This document shows, piece by piece, positions 16,933 to 25,285 of a stretch of 43,307 nt of DNA. How positions within the stretch are numbered: the stretch's first letter is position 1; the number at the start of each line of letters is the position of its first letter. The stretch comes from Micrococcales bacterium UBA2037 (lineage in GTDB: Bacteria > Actinomycetota > Actinomycetes > Actinomycetales > Microbacteriaceae): positions 14,269-57,575 of the forward strand of contig DDBH01000013.1 in the NCBI GenBank assembly GCA_002333405.1, written 5' to 3'. The notes beneath the pieces are model-generated. The model was not told the DNA's origin and made no database searches. It was given only the letters and a program-made list of their open reading frames with translations. Position numbers and translations under genes: made by a program.

Positions 16933-16971
16933 TATATCGTTTTCAGCAGGTTTTCGTTCTAAGGGGCAGCC

Positions 16972-19900
16972 TTGTCAGGCAGCGACAACAATAATTCTGA
17001 TAGTGACTTTGGCGCCAACCAGTGGTTAGTCGAAGAAATGTACTCGCAGTGGCTAGCAAATCCGGACTCGGTTGACCAGTCTTGGCAGCCAATTTTGGAG
17101 CGCCACCACCTGACTCAGCACGCCGATGGCACCACTGCAGCGGTCAGTGATACTGAGGCTCACCCGACCACCGGCTCTATCACCGTCATTGACACTGACT
17201 CGACTGTTGTCACCAAATTTGACCCAGATGCTCCGGCTCCAGCAACCGAAGCCATCACCATTCCGGTTGCTAAAACTGCCGATGACGCTCCAAAAACCGC
17301 TCCAGTGCCCGCGGACTTGCCATCAACAGACACGGCGGCAGTAACGCTTGAGGAAATCAACGAGCAGCCCCAGGTAAACATCCTGAAGGGCATGAGCAAG
17401 ACCCTTGCCTCAAACATGGATGCATCAATTTCCGTGCCTACCGCGACCAGCGTCAGGCAAATCCCGGCCAAGGTTCTGATTGACAACCGAATTGTCATCA
17501 ACTCGCACCTCAAGCGAACTCGTGGTGGCAAGGTTTCATTTACCCACCTAATTGGTTACGCAATCGTGCAGGCGCTGAAGGAATTCCCTTCGCAAAATGT
17601 TTTCTACGATGAAATTGATGGCAAGCCTGCCTCGGTTACCCCAGCAAACATCAACTTCGGCCTAGCAATTGACATCCCGAAGCCGGATGGATCGCGAGCC
17701 CTGCTGGTTCCAAACATCAAGCGCGCTCAAAAGCTGAACTTTGCAGAGTTCGTGGCTGCCTACGAAGACCTCGTCAAGAAGGCCCGAAACAACAAACTTA
17801 CGGCTGAAGACTTCAAGGACACTTCAATCTCACTGACTAACCCCGGTGGAATCGGAACCGTCCATTCAGTGCCGAGGCTGACCAAGGGCCAGGGCTGCAT
17901 TGTTGGCGTTGGCGCGCTTGACTACCCCGCGCAGTTCCAGGGAATGTCCGAAGACCAGCTGGCGATGCAGGGAATCGGAAAGATCATTACCGTCACCTCA
18001 ACCTATGACCACAGAGTGATTCAGGGTGCTGGTAGCGGCGAGTTCCTGAAGATCATCAACGAACTGCTTCTGGGAGAGCGTGATTTCTACGAGCAGATCT
18101 TTGCCGACATGCGCATTCCTTACAGCCCGGTTGTCTGGGCCAGCGATTTCCACTGGGATCTAGCGGACCAGTCCGGAAAGAACACCAGGATTCAGGAATA
18201 CATCAATGCCTTCCGAGTCCGCGGTCACTTGATCGCAGACACTGACCCGCTTGAGTACGTGCAGCGCTGGCACCCAGACCTAGACATCCGCTCTTATGGA
18301 CTAAGCCTTTGGGACCTAGACCGAACCTTCAAAACTGGCGGCTTCGGCGGTCCAGTCAAAGCCAAGTTCAGGAATATGCTCGGAATCCTAAGGGACTCCT
18401 ACTGCAGAACTATCGGTGTTGAGTACATGCACATCCAGAACCCTGCAGAGCGAATCTGGTTCCAGGAAAAACTTGAGCGTCCATACCAGAAGCCAACCAA
18501 GGAAGAGCAGTTCCGAATTCTGAACAAGCTCAACGAGGCCGAGGCTTTCGAAACCTTCCTGCAAACAAAGTTTGTTGGCCAAAAGCGGTTCTCACTTGAG
18601 GGAAGCGAATCGCTAATTCCGGCACTGGATCAAATCCTTCAGGCTGCGGCTGATTCAGGCCTGGACGAAGCCGCAATTGGAATGGCTCACCGCGGCAGAC
18701 TGAACGTGCTGACAAACATTGCAGGAAAAACCTATGGTCAGGTATTCCGCGAATTCGAAGGTTCAAGCGACATCAAGAGCGTTCAGGGTTCCGGAGATGT
18801 TAAGTACCACCTAGGAACTGAGGGTGTTTTCACCTCCGGTCACGGCACTCAAATCAAGGTTTCGCTTGCTGCAAACCCTTCCCACCTTGAAGCCGTCAAC
18901 CCAGTGCTTGAGGGAATTGTCAGGGCCAAGCAAGACCGCTTGGGAAATCCCGAGACCTACCCAATTCTTCCGATTCTGATTCACGGCGATGCAGCTTTCG
19001 CTGGCCAAGGCGTAGTCCCTGAGACTTTGCAGATGAGCGGTCTTGAGGGTTACAAGGTTGGAGGAACCATCCACATTGTGGTGAATAACCAGGTTGGCTT
19101 CACCACCATGCCAAAGGATTCCAGAACTAGCCTCTACTCCACCGATGTGGCTAAAACCATTCAGGCCCCAATTTTCCACGTCAATGGAGATGACCCGGAA
19201 GCTGTGGTTAGGGTCGCGCAACTAGCTTTCGAGTATCGCCAAGGGTTCAACAAGGACGTTGTTATCGACATCGTTTGCTACCGCAGGCGTGGACACAACG
19301 AGGGCGATGACCCATCGATGACCCAACCGATGATGTACAACCTGATTGAAGCTAAGCGCTCGGTTAGAACCCTCTACATCGACAACCTGATCGGTCGAGA
19401 AGACATCACCAAGGAAGAGTTTGACGAGGCTAACGCCAACTTCCAGCAGAGCCTCGAGCAGGCCTTCATTGATGTGCACGAGGCAATGAGCGAAACCGTG
19501 CTGATGCAATCGCGTCCCGAGGGAATCGGAACCACTGCCAGCGAAAAGCAGGAGCTTCTGAGGCAGACTGCAATTCCGCAGGAGTTGGTTGAGGCAATCG
19601 GAAACGCTCACGGCAACGAGCCTGAAGGATTCAACGTTCACCCGAAGTTGGCGCAGCTGCTTCAGAAGCGAGTTGAGATGAGCCGGTCCGGCGGCATCGA
19701 CTGGGGCTTTGGTGAACTGTTGGCATTCGGCTCACTGCTAGTTGAAGGAGTGAACGTTCGACTGGTTGGCCAAGATTCACTTCGGGGAACCTTCGTGCAG
19801 CGCCACAGCGTCTTCTATGACCGACAGACCGGTCAGGAGTGGACTCCGATTAAGTATGTATCGGAGCAGCAGGCGAAATTCCAGGCCTACAACTCACTGC

Positions 19901-20712
19901 TGAGTGAGTACGCGGCGCTTGGCTTCGAATATGGTTACTCAATTGAGGAACCAGAGTCGCTGACTCTTTGGGAAGCTCAATTCGGTGACTTCGTAAACGG
20001 TGCCCAGACGGTTTTGGATGAGTTCATCTCGAGCGCTGAGCAAAAGTGGGGCCAGCAATCATCACTTGTGATGCTGCTCCCCCATGGCTATGAGGGCCAA
20101 GGGCCAGACCACTCGTCTGCCAGAATCGAACGCTTCTTGCAGCTGTGTGCTCAGAACAACATGACAATCGCACAGCCATCCACTCCAGCAAGCCACTTCC
20201 ACCTGCTAAGACGTCAGGCATACACCCAGCCGAGACGACCTCTTGTGATCTTTGCTCCGAAGTCAATGCTTCGCCTAAAGGCCGCATCTAGTTCGGTTGA
20301 GGACTTCACCACCGGTAGCTTTAGGCCGCTGATCAATGACCAGCAGAACCTAGATGCTGCAAAGGTCAAGAAGGTGCTGTTCTGCTCTGGAAAGGTCTAC
20401 TGGGACCTGCTTGCCGAAAGTCAGCAGCGGGGCACTGGCGACACCGCCATTATTCGCCTAGAGCAGCTCTACCCGACTCCTGTTGAGGAAATGAAGGCAG
20501 CGATCGCCCAATTCCCAGACGCTGAGTTGCGCTGGGTTCAGGATGAACCGGCAAACCAGGGAGCTTGGACCTACATGGGATTGTTCATGCCTAGGTACGG
20601 AGTGAACTTCAAGGTGGTGTCAAGACCAGCCTCAGCTTCACCTGCCACTGGTTCAGCAAAGCGCCATGCCGCTGAGCAGGCGGACTTGATTTCCAGGGCC
20701 TTTGCCGACTAA
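16972..20712 (+). CDS. kgd: Multifunctional 2-oxoglutarate dehydrogenase E1 / succinyltransferase E2 fusion
   Basis: A 1246-residue fusion typical of actinobacteria. Residues 1-45 match the E1 N-terminal segment (N-Q-W-L-V-E-E-M-Y). A Pro/Ala/Thr-rich linker (about 50-125) replaces any lipoyl domain. The E2 acyltransferase core (about 128-370) ends with the catalytic H347 in T-Y-D-H-R-V-I. The thiamine-diphosphate E1 part fills the rest, with G-M-A-H-R-G-R-L-N-V-L, H-G-D-A-A-F-A-G-Q-G and R-R-G-H-N-E-G-D-D-P motifs. It oxidatively decarboxylates 2-oxoglutarate in the TCA cycle; in known relatives lipoyl groups come from the pyruvate dehydrogenase E2. The TTG start has AAGGGG at 16961-16966. 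In relatives the protein is inhibited by an FHA protein (GarA/OdhI), not encoded here. A small SGNH-like gene is coupled to its stop (TAATG). Confidence 0.97.
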   Translation: MSGSDNNNSDSDFGANQWLVEEMYSQWLANPDSVDQSWQPILERHHLTQHADGTTAAVSDTEAHPTTGSITVIDTDSTVVTKFDPDAPAPATEAITIPVAKTADDAPKTAPVPADLPSTDTAAVTLEEINEQPQVNILKGMSKTLASNMDASISVPTATSVRQIPAKVLIDNRIVINSHLKRTRGGKVSFTHLIGYAIVQALKEFPSQNVFYDEIDGKPASVTPANINFGLAIDIPKPDGSRALLVPNIKRAQKLNFAEFVAAYEDLVKKARNNKLTAEDFKDTSISLTNPGGIGTVHSVPRLTKGQGCIVGVGALDYPAQFQGMSEDQLAMQGIGKIITVTSTYDHRVIQGAGSGEFLKIINELLLGERDFYEQIFADMRIPYSPVVWASDFHWDLADQSGKNTRIQEYINAFRVRGHLIADTDPLEYVQRWHPDLDIRSYGLSLWDLDRTFKTGGFGGPVKAKFRNMLGILRDSYCRTIGVEYMHIQNPAERIWFQEKLERPYQKPTKEEQFRILNKLNEAEAFETFLQTKFVGQKRFSLEGSESLIPALDQILQAAADSGLDEAAIGMAHRGRLNVLTNIAGKTYGQVFREFEGSSDIKSVQGSGDVKYHLGTEGVFTSGHGTQIKVSLAANPSHLEAVNPVLEGIVRAKQDRLGNPETYPILPILIHGDAAFAGQGVVPETLQMSGLEGYKVGGTIHIVVNNQVGFTTMPKDSRTSLYSTDVAKTIQAPIFHVNGDDPEAVVRVAQLAFEYRQGFNKDVVIDIVCYRRRGHNEGDDPSMTQPMMYNLIEAKRSVRTLYIDNLIGREDITKEEFDEANANFQQSLEQAFIDVHEAMSETVLMQSRPEGIGTTASEKQELLRQTAIPQELVEAIGNAHGNEPEGFNVHPKLAQLLQKRVEMSRSGGIDWGFGELLAFGSLLVEGVNVRLVGQDSLRGTFVQRHSVFYDRQTGQEWTPIKYVSEQQAKFQAYNSLLSEYAALGFEYGYSIEEPESLTLWEAQFGDFVNGAQTVLDEFISSAEQKWGQQSSLVMLLPHGYEGQGPDHSSARIERFLQLCAQNNMTIAQPSTPASHFHLLRRQAYTQPRRPLVIFAPKSMLRLKAASSSVEDFTTGSFRPLINDQQNLDAAKVKKVLFCSGKVYWDLLAESQQRGTGDTAIIRLEQLYPTPVEEMKAAIAQFPDAELRWVQDEPANQGAWTYMGLFMPRYGVNFKVVSRPASASPATGSAKRHAAEQADLISRAFAD

Positions 20713-21302
20713 TGACTAGCATCAGGGCAGTAATCCTGGGTGATGAGCTGCTCACGGCCGCCGGTGACCCAAAAGGGATTGGCTGGCTGGGAAGAGTTCA
20801 GGCTAGGTTGCCGGCAGCATCTGACATATCGATGTTTCCACTTCCAATGATCGGTGAAACTAGCTCTGATCTTCTAGATCGGTTCAAGTCTGAAGCCCTG
20901 CCCCGATTCTCAGATCAAAGTGAAAATAAATTGATCCTGTGCTTAGGTTCTAGCGACATCGCAGCCGGGTTGACAATTTCTAGGTCGAGACTGAACCTTG
21001 CCACTGTCCTAGATGACGCAATCCGCGAGGGAATTAGCGTTTTCGTGATTGGGCCAACCCCTACCGGAGTGCCGGAATTTGATGCTGAGGTGAACCATCT
21101 CTCAGATGGGTTCGCCGATGTTGTGAAGCGCAGGCAGCTTACCTATGTCGATTGCTTTAGTCCGCTGGTTGAGCACGAGGGTTGGCTAAAAGAGCTAACT
21201 GAGAGCTCGCGGCGGCTACCGGGCCAAGTTGGCTACGGCCTAATTGCATGGTTAGTTATGAACCGTGGTTGGTTTGAATTCCTGGGGCTTGAGGAAAACT
21301 AG
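20712..21302 (+). CDS. SGNH/GDSL-fold protein with degenerate active site
   Basis: This 196-residue protein keeps the outline of the SGNH hydrolase fold but not its catalysis. Block I reads L-G-D-E-L-L-T-A (7-17), with glutamate 12 in place of the nucleophilic serine of GDSL, followed by the usual G-D-P-K-G-I-G-W-L-G-R. Block II keeps G48 in I-G-E-T-S. Block III reads G-S-S-D (79-82) instead of G-x-N-D, so the oxyanion asparagine is lost. In block V, where D-x-x-H is expected, the sequence is S-R-R-L-P-G-Q-V-G-Y (about 166-175), with neither Asp nor His. It starts one base inside the kgd stop (TAATG) and should be made together with Kgd. Its role is unknown; a binding or scaffolding function is possible. 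Fold assignment is from motif alignment by eye. Confidence 0.7.
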   Translation: MTSIRAVILGDELLTAAGDPKGIGWLGRVQARLPAASDISMFPLPMIGETSSDLLDRFKSEALPRFSDQSENKLILCLGSSDIAAGLTISRSRLNLATVLDDAIREGISVFVIGPTPTGVPEFDAEVNHLSDGFADVVKRRQLTYVDCFSPLVEHEGWLKELTESSRRLPGQVGYGLIAWLVMNRGWFEFLGLEEN

Positions 21303-21541
21303 TCGTGCTCTTGAATGCCGCGCAGTCGCTGCATCACTCGCTCAGCTAGTTCCTCGGCAGGAGCTTCATCGCAAGAGCGCTGAATAACCTGATTGAAAAT
21401 AACTTCAATGTCGTAGTGCTGCTCACACGAGTCACAGTTGGCAAGGTGTGCGGTGATAACGGTCAACTCTTCTTCGTGTAGCTCCGAGTGTAGGTACTCG
21501 TGAACTCCCTGCTTTACTTCTTCGCAGTCAACTTTCTTCAA
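21299..21541 (-). CDS. Zinc-binding anti-sigma factor, RsrA/RshA-like
   Basis: An 80-residue protein with the ZAS signature H-x3-C-x2-C (H32, C36, C39) and an upstream cysteine (C6), the arrangement of redox-sensing anti-sigma factors such as RsrA. In relatives zinc-bound, reduced protein holds the sigma factor; oxidation forms a disulfide, ejects zinc and frees the sigma. It starts with TTG overlapping the sigma stop (TTGA) and has GGAGG at proper spacing, so both partners are made in matched amounts. Its stop overlaps the convergent SGNH-like gene, sharing the palindrome CTAG. The family call is firm; the thiol-stress role is by analogy. Confidence 0.9.
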   Translation of the reverse strand: MKKVDCEEVKQGVHEYLHSELHEEELTVITAHLANCDSCEQHYDIEVIFNQVIQRSCDEAPAEELAERVMQRLRGIQEHD

Positions 21542-22125
21542 GAATCAACCTCCGTCCGTGTATCGTAGCCTTCTTGCCTTGCGTAATCATGCAACAAAGT
21601 TTTCAGCAATTTCTTCCCGCGGTGCAATCTTGACATCACGGTGCCAACCGGGGTTTCCATAATATCGGCAATTTCCTGGTAGGGCAGCCCCTCTACAACC
21701 GCATAGTAGACAACCATTCGGAACTCTTCAGGGATCTGATCCAGAGCGTTCTTGATGGCCGAAGATGGCATGTTTTCAAGCGCTTCGATCTCAGCACTTC
21801 GGGAGGAGCGCGAGGTTACAGACTCACCTTGCCCAACCTGCCAATCCTCCAGATCATCCAAAGCAGTCTTGGCCTTGTCCTTTGCCTTTTTGTTGTAAAG
21901 GTTGATGTGGGTGTTGGTCATGATTCTGAAAAGCCAGGCTTTGAGGTTGGTTCCCTGCTCAAATTTTGCCCACGCCACGAAAGCCTTGGCGAACGTTTCT
22001 TGAACCAGGTCCTCAGCGTCGCTGGGGTTTCTAGTCCATCTAAGGGCAGCTCCATATAGCTGGGGCATCAGCGGAAGCGCTTGGGCTTCAAAACTCGCTA
22101 TTTTTTCAGACTTTTTATCTGTCAT
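21538..22125 (-). CDS. ECF sigma factor, SigR/SigH-like (thiol/oxidative stress)
   Basis: A 195-residue group 4 sigma factor. Region 2 spans about 20-90, with R-N-P-S-D-A-E-D-L-V-Q-E-T-F and L-K-A-W-L-F-R-I-M-T-N; region 4 (about 130-185) contains P-E-E-F-R and the helix-turn-helix Y-Q-E-I-A-D-I-M-E-T-P-V-G-T-V-M-S-R-L. This matches the SigR/SigH branch that pairs with zinc anti-sigma factors, as here. I place the start at ATG 22125 (M-T-D-K-K-S-E-K). An open frame continues 43 codons upstream, but that extension has no sigma similarity and would run into the divergent aroA start. No Shine-Dalgarno is seen; TAGACT lies 8 nt before the ATG. I looked for the autoregulatory GGAAT-N18-GTT promoter and did not find a convincing match. 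Confidence 0.93.
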   Translation of the reverse strand: MTDKKSEKIASFEAQALPLMPQLYGAALRWTRNPSDAEDLVQETFAKAFVAWAKFEQGTNLKAWLFRIMTNTHINLYNKKAKDKAKTALDDLEDWQVGQGESVTSRSSRSAEIEALENMPSSAIKNALDQIPEEFRMVVYYAVVEGLPYQEIADIMETPVGTVMSRLHRGKKLLKTLLHDYARQEGYDTRTEVDS

Positions 22126-22154
22126 TAGGGCCAAGTCTAGCTGCCCTGGGGCTC

Positions 22155-22190
22155 CCAGAGCGCAAGCTCTAAGGCAATAAGGCGCTCTGG
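22155..22190. repeat. Inverted repeat between sigR-like gene and aroA
   Basis: CCAGAGCGC (22155-22163) and GCGCTCTGG (22182-22190) are exact reverse complements with an 18-bp spacer. The left arm also takes part in a smaller, mutually exclusive hairpin AGAGC-GCAA-GCTCT (22157-22170). No T-tract follows on either strand. It sits 30-65 bp upstream of the sigma factor ATG and 40-75 bp upstream of aroA. Confidence 0.6.
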
Positions 22191-22217
22191 CTAAGGGCTT
22201 CCGAGGCAATTTCCTTG

Positions 22218-22223
22218 TATCTT
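22218..22223 (+). promoter_or_regulatory. Candidate -10 box of aroA (leaderless)
   Basis: TATCTT is followed by seven bases (TGAGGCA) and the aroA ATG, the spacing expected if transcription begins on the A of the start codon. GAGG also lies here but only 2 nt from the ATG, too close for a working Shine-Dalgarno. Confidence 0.45.
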
Positions 22224-22230
22224 TGAGGCA

Positions 22231-23502
22231 ATGGCTGACTCGACTAACTGGCATGCGCCCACATCCACTGGATTTTTGGCAACCGTGGTCCTTCCCGGAA
22301 GCAAGTCGCTCACCAACCGAGAGCTCGTGCTGTCAGCTCTTGCCACAAGTCCCACAAGGTTGATTTCGCCGCTGATTTCCAGGGACAGCCGGCTGATGAT
22401 TCAAGCACTAGAGGCTTTGGGAACAGAGTTTCTATGGGATGGCGCCGACTTGGTTGTTACACCGGGCACCCTTGCCGGACCGGCCACAATCGACTGCGGC
22501 CTGGCCGGAACCGTAATGAGGTTCTTGCCTCCGTTGAGCCTGTTGGCAACCGGAGAGATCTCTTTCGATGGTGACTCGGGTGCCAGAACCAGGCCAATGC
22601 ACACCACCATTGAGTCACTTAGGGCCCTGGGGGCCAACATCGCTGCAGAGCAGCCGTCCCTACCATTTACGGTCACAGGGCTCGGGCAGGTTGAAGGTGG
22701 CGAGCTGGAAATAGACGCATCGGATTCTTCGCAATTTGTCTCAGGTTTGTTGTTGAGCGCTCCGAGGTTCAAAAATGGCCTGAGCCTGACTCACGTGGGC
22801 GACCACCTGCCCTCGATGCCGCACATCGAAATGACACTGGCAACACTTCGCTCTAGGGGCGTGTCCGCCAGGGCAGAAAGCGATACTCACTGGGTGGCTG
22901 AGCCGGGGCCAATCGCAGGTGGCGAAGTGGTAATTGAGCCTGACCTTTCAAATGCCGGACCGTTCCTGGCAGCTGCCATGGTTGCTTCCGGCCAGGTGAA
23001 GATTCCACACTGGCCCGAAGCCACCACTCAGGTCGGCTTCCACTACCTCGACATCCTTTCCAAAATGGGAGCCCAGGTGGAACTAACAAACGGAACTCTG
23101 ACGGTTGTTGGATCCGGCAGTATCCGCGGAATTGATATTGATCTGTCTGCAGCCGGCGAGCTAACACCCACAATTGCTGGGCTCTGTGCGCTTGCAGAAA
23201 CTCGAAGCACACTTACCGGCATTAGGCACCTAAGGGGCCATGAGACTGACCGACTCGCAGCTCTGGCAACGGAGATAAACAACCTTGGCGGCAAGGTGAC
23301 CGAATTGGAAGACGGACTGGTAATCGATCCAGCCCCACTACACGGCGGCCTTTGGCACAGCTACCACGACCACAGGATGGCAACCGCCGGAGCGATTATT
23401 GGCCTGGCGGTGCCGGGTGTGGAAGTTGAGAACATCGAAACCACCTCGAAGACCATGCCGGAATTCGCCAGCATGTGGCTACAGATGCTGGAGAGCAAGT
23501 GA
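22231..23502 (+). CDS. aroA: 3-phosphoshikimate 1-carboxyvinyltransferase (EPSP synthase)
   Basis: A 423-residue enzyme of the shikimate pathway that joins phosphoenolpyruvate to shikimate-3-phosphate. Motifs run in the expected order: P-G-S-K-S-L-T-N-R (about 22-30), L-A-G-T-V-M-R-F-L near 91-99, D-G-D-S-G-A-R-T-R-P-M near 112-122, R-G-H-E-T-D-R-L-A-A-L near 334-344 and D-H-R-M-A-T-A near 380-386. Length is normal. The glycine-loop segment here is L-A-G-T-V, the typical actinobacterial variant. Its stop TGA overlaps the GTG start of rsgA (GTGA). The aroA-rsgA-hisN order beside a SigR/RsrA pair is widespread in actinobacteria. Confidence 0.97.
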   Translation: MADSTNWHAPTSTGFLATVVLPGSKSLTNRELVLSALATSPTRLISPLISRDSRLMIQALEALGTEFLWDGADLVVTPGTLAGPATIDCGLAGTVMRFLPPLSLLATGEISFDGDSGARTRPMHTTIESLRALGANIAAEQPSLPFTVTGLGQVEGGELEIDASDSSQFVSGLLLSAPRFKNGLSLTHVGDHLPSMPHIEMTLATLRSRGVSARAESDTHWVAEPGPIAGGEVVIEPDLSNAGPFLAAAMVASGQVKIPHWPEATTQVGFHYLDILSKMGAQVELTNGTLTVVGSGSIRGIDIDLSAAGELTPTIAGLCALAETRSTLTGIRHLRGHETDRLAALATEINNLGGKVTELEDGLVIDPAPLHGGLWHSYHDHRMATAGAIIGLAVPGVEVENIETTSKTMPEFASMWLQMLESK

Positions 23503-24506
23503 GCTGGTTCGACAGAGACCTAACACCTGAAGACCTCGATGAGGATGATGTCAGGATTAGGCCCAACCCCAAAGGCTCTCGACCACGAACCAAGCGTCGC
23601 CCCGATTTCAGCAATGCCCCCGCCGGAATGGTGCTTGAAGTCCACCTAGCGCGCTACCGGATTCTTACCGACGAGGGTAAAGAAATTACAGCCACTCTTG
23701 CCAAGGAGCTTCGAAAAGACGGCTGCGTCATTTGTGATCGAGTTCGCCTGGATGGCGACATCTCTGGCGAAACCGGAGCACTGGCCAGAATCGTCGGCAT
23801 AGAACCCAGGCGCAACACCCTGTCACGTTCAGCCGAGGATGGCGATGTTCAGGAGCAAACAATCGTTGCTAACGCCGATCAACTGGTGGTGGTGATGGCC
23901 GCTGCCAATCCTGAGCCGAGGTCTCGACTAGTGGATCGCTACCTGGTCGCAGCATTCCACGCCGGACTCAAGCCAATTCTGGTGATGACCAAGTGCGACC
24001 TAGCCGACCCAACCGAATTCATTGAGAGCTTTTTGGGTTTCGATTTGGAAATCATCAAGACCTCCGAAGACAACCCGAACCTTGAGGACCTGAGGCAGCT
24101 ACTTGCCGATAAGACAACAGTGTTTGTTGGCCACTCCGGTGTTGGTAAAACCACCATCATCAACCAACTGGTGCCAGGAGCAATCAGGGCAACCGGGGTC
24201 GTGAACAAGGTCACCGGTCGAGGCAGGCACACATCTAGCTCTGCACACGCCATCAGGGCCTATGGGGGCTGGATTGTGGACACCCCCGGCATCAGAAGCT
24301 TTGGTCTTTCTGCTATCGACAGCGATGGCCTGCTGAGAGGCTTTGAGGACCTGAATCTGGCGAGCCAGCAATGCCCACGGGGCTGCAGTCACCTGTCAAA
24401 CTCCCCAGACTGCAAACTGGATGAGAAAGCTGCTGCCGGCGAGATTTCTCCGCTCAGGTTGGATTCATTCAGAAGGCTGGTTGATTCAATTGGGCAACTA
24501 GATTAG
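23499..24506 (+). CDS. rsgA: Ribosome small-subunit-dependent GTPase A
   Basis: A 335-residue circularly permuted GTPase that checks late 30S maturation. The G motifs appear in permuted order: G4 T-K-C-D (164-167), G1 G-H-S-G-V-G-K-T (211-218), G3 D-T-P-G (261-264). An OB fold precedes them (about 45-115), and a C-terminal zinc knuckle follows (C-P-R-G-C-S-H ... C). I chose the GTG at 23499, which overlaps the aroA stop and has GGAG 5 nt upstream; a GTG 24 bp earlier is possible but would add residues without function. The N-terminal ~45 residues are charged (acidic, then basic), as in other actinobacterial RsgA. Confidence 0.96.
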   Translation: MSWFDRDLTPEDLDEDDVRIRPNPKGSRPRTKRRPDFSNAPAGMVLEVHLARYRILTDEGKEITATLAKELRKDGCVICDRVRLDGDISGETGALARIVGIEPRRNTLSRSAEDGDVQEQTIVANADQLVVVMAAANPEPRSRLVDRYLVAAFHAGLKPILVMTKCDLADPTEFIESFLGFDLEIIKTSEDNPNLEDLRQLLADKTTVFVGHSGVGKTTIINQLVPGAIRATGVVNKVTGRGRHTSSSAHAIRAYGGWIVDTPGIRSFGLSAIDSDGLLRGFEDLNLASQQCPRGCSHLSNSPDCKLDEKAAAGEISPLRLDSFRRLVDSIGQLD

Positions 24507-24512
24507 GAAACC

Positions 24513-25280
24513 ATGAACGACATTGAACTACTCCAGGTGCTGGCCAATGCGGCAGATGACATTTCACTGGCGCGGTTTAGGGCACTGGATCTAGTAGTCG
24601 AGGCAAAGCCGGATCGCACTCCGGTTACCGATGCCGATAAGGCGGTCGAGGGCAAGCTCCGGGAACTTCTTAAGCTCTATCGACCCAGCGATGAAGTGAT
24701 TGGTGAGGAGATGGACAAGACTGGGGATTCAAACCGCAGTTGGATCATTGACCCAATCGACGGAACTGCAAACTACCTGCGCGGAGTTCCGATCTGGGGA
24801 ACCCTAATTGCGCTTCGGGTCGACGGAGAAATCACAACCTCCATAATTTCTGCACCTGCTCTTGGCAGAAGATGGTGGGCAGGCAAGGGCCGCGGGGCCT
24901 TCACCAAAGACATTGACGGTTCAGTCAGAAAGATCACTGTTTCCAAGATTGCAAAGCTGGAGGATTCAACCCTGAGCTTTAACTCGCTGGAGCAGTGGCG
25001 AAATCAAGGACTACTGGAACAGCTACTGGAACTGAGCACCAATGTTTCCAGAACCCGTGCCTACGGTGATTTCCTGAGCTACATGTTTGTTGCGGAGGGG
25101 GCAATTGAAATTGCGGCCGAGCATGACCTCAAGATCCACGACATTGCAGCGCTGGTGCCGATTCTGACCGAGGCGGGCGGGCGAATCACAGACCTGCAGA
25201 GAGAACTTACTGAAGACAGCTCATCGGTGATTGCCACCAACTCGCTACTGCACCAGGCAGTGCAAGACGCACTGAAGTAG
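24513..25280 (+). CDS. hisN: Inositol-monophosphatase-type phosphatase, probable histidinol-phosphatase
   Basis: A 255-residue Mg2+-dependent phosphatase of the IMPase superfamily. Metal ligands lie in G-E-E (64-66) and W-I-I-D-P-I-D-G-T-A-N-Y (77-88), with a third aspartate in H-D-L-K-I-H-D near 205-211. In actinobacteria the member next to aroA and rsgA is generally the HisN histidinol-phosphatase, the penultimate step of histidine synthesis; other options are inositol-1-phosphate or 3'-nucleotide phosphatase. The start ATG is 6 bp after rsgA and has AGGAAACC ahead of it. Operon membership with aroA-rsgA is very likely. Confidence 0.85.
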   Translation: MNDIELLQVLANAADDISLARFRALDLVVEAKPDRTPVTDADKAVEGKLRELLKLYRPSDEVIGEEMDKTGDSNRSWIIDPIDGTANYLRGVPIWGTLIALRVDGEITTSIISAPALGRRWWAGKGRGAFTKDIDGSVRKITVSKIAKLEDSTLSFNSLEQWRNQGLLEQLLELSTNVSRTRAYGDFLSYMFVAEGAIEIAAEHDLKIHDIAALVPILTEAGGRITDLQRELTEDSSSVIATNSLLHQAVQDALK

Positions 25281-25285
25281 GAAGC

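Noticed and set aside
18388..19641. Long antisense open frames within kgd
   Set aside because: They mirror the codon structure of kgd, lack ribosome sites and domain motifs, and are typical shadows of a long biased gene.
22126..22254. 43-codon N-terminal extension of the ECF sigma factor
   Set aside because: It has no sigma-factor similarity, runs into the divergent aroA start, and the ATG at 22125 gives the expected N-terminus.
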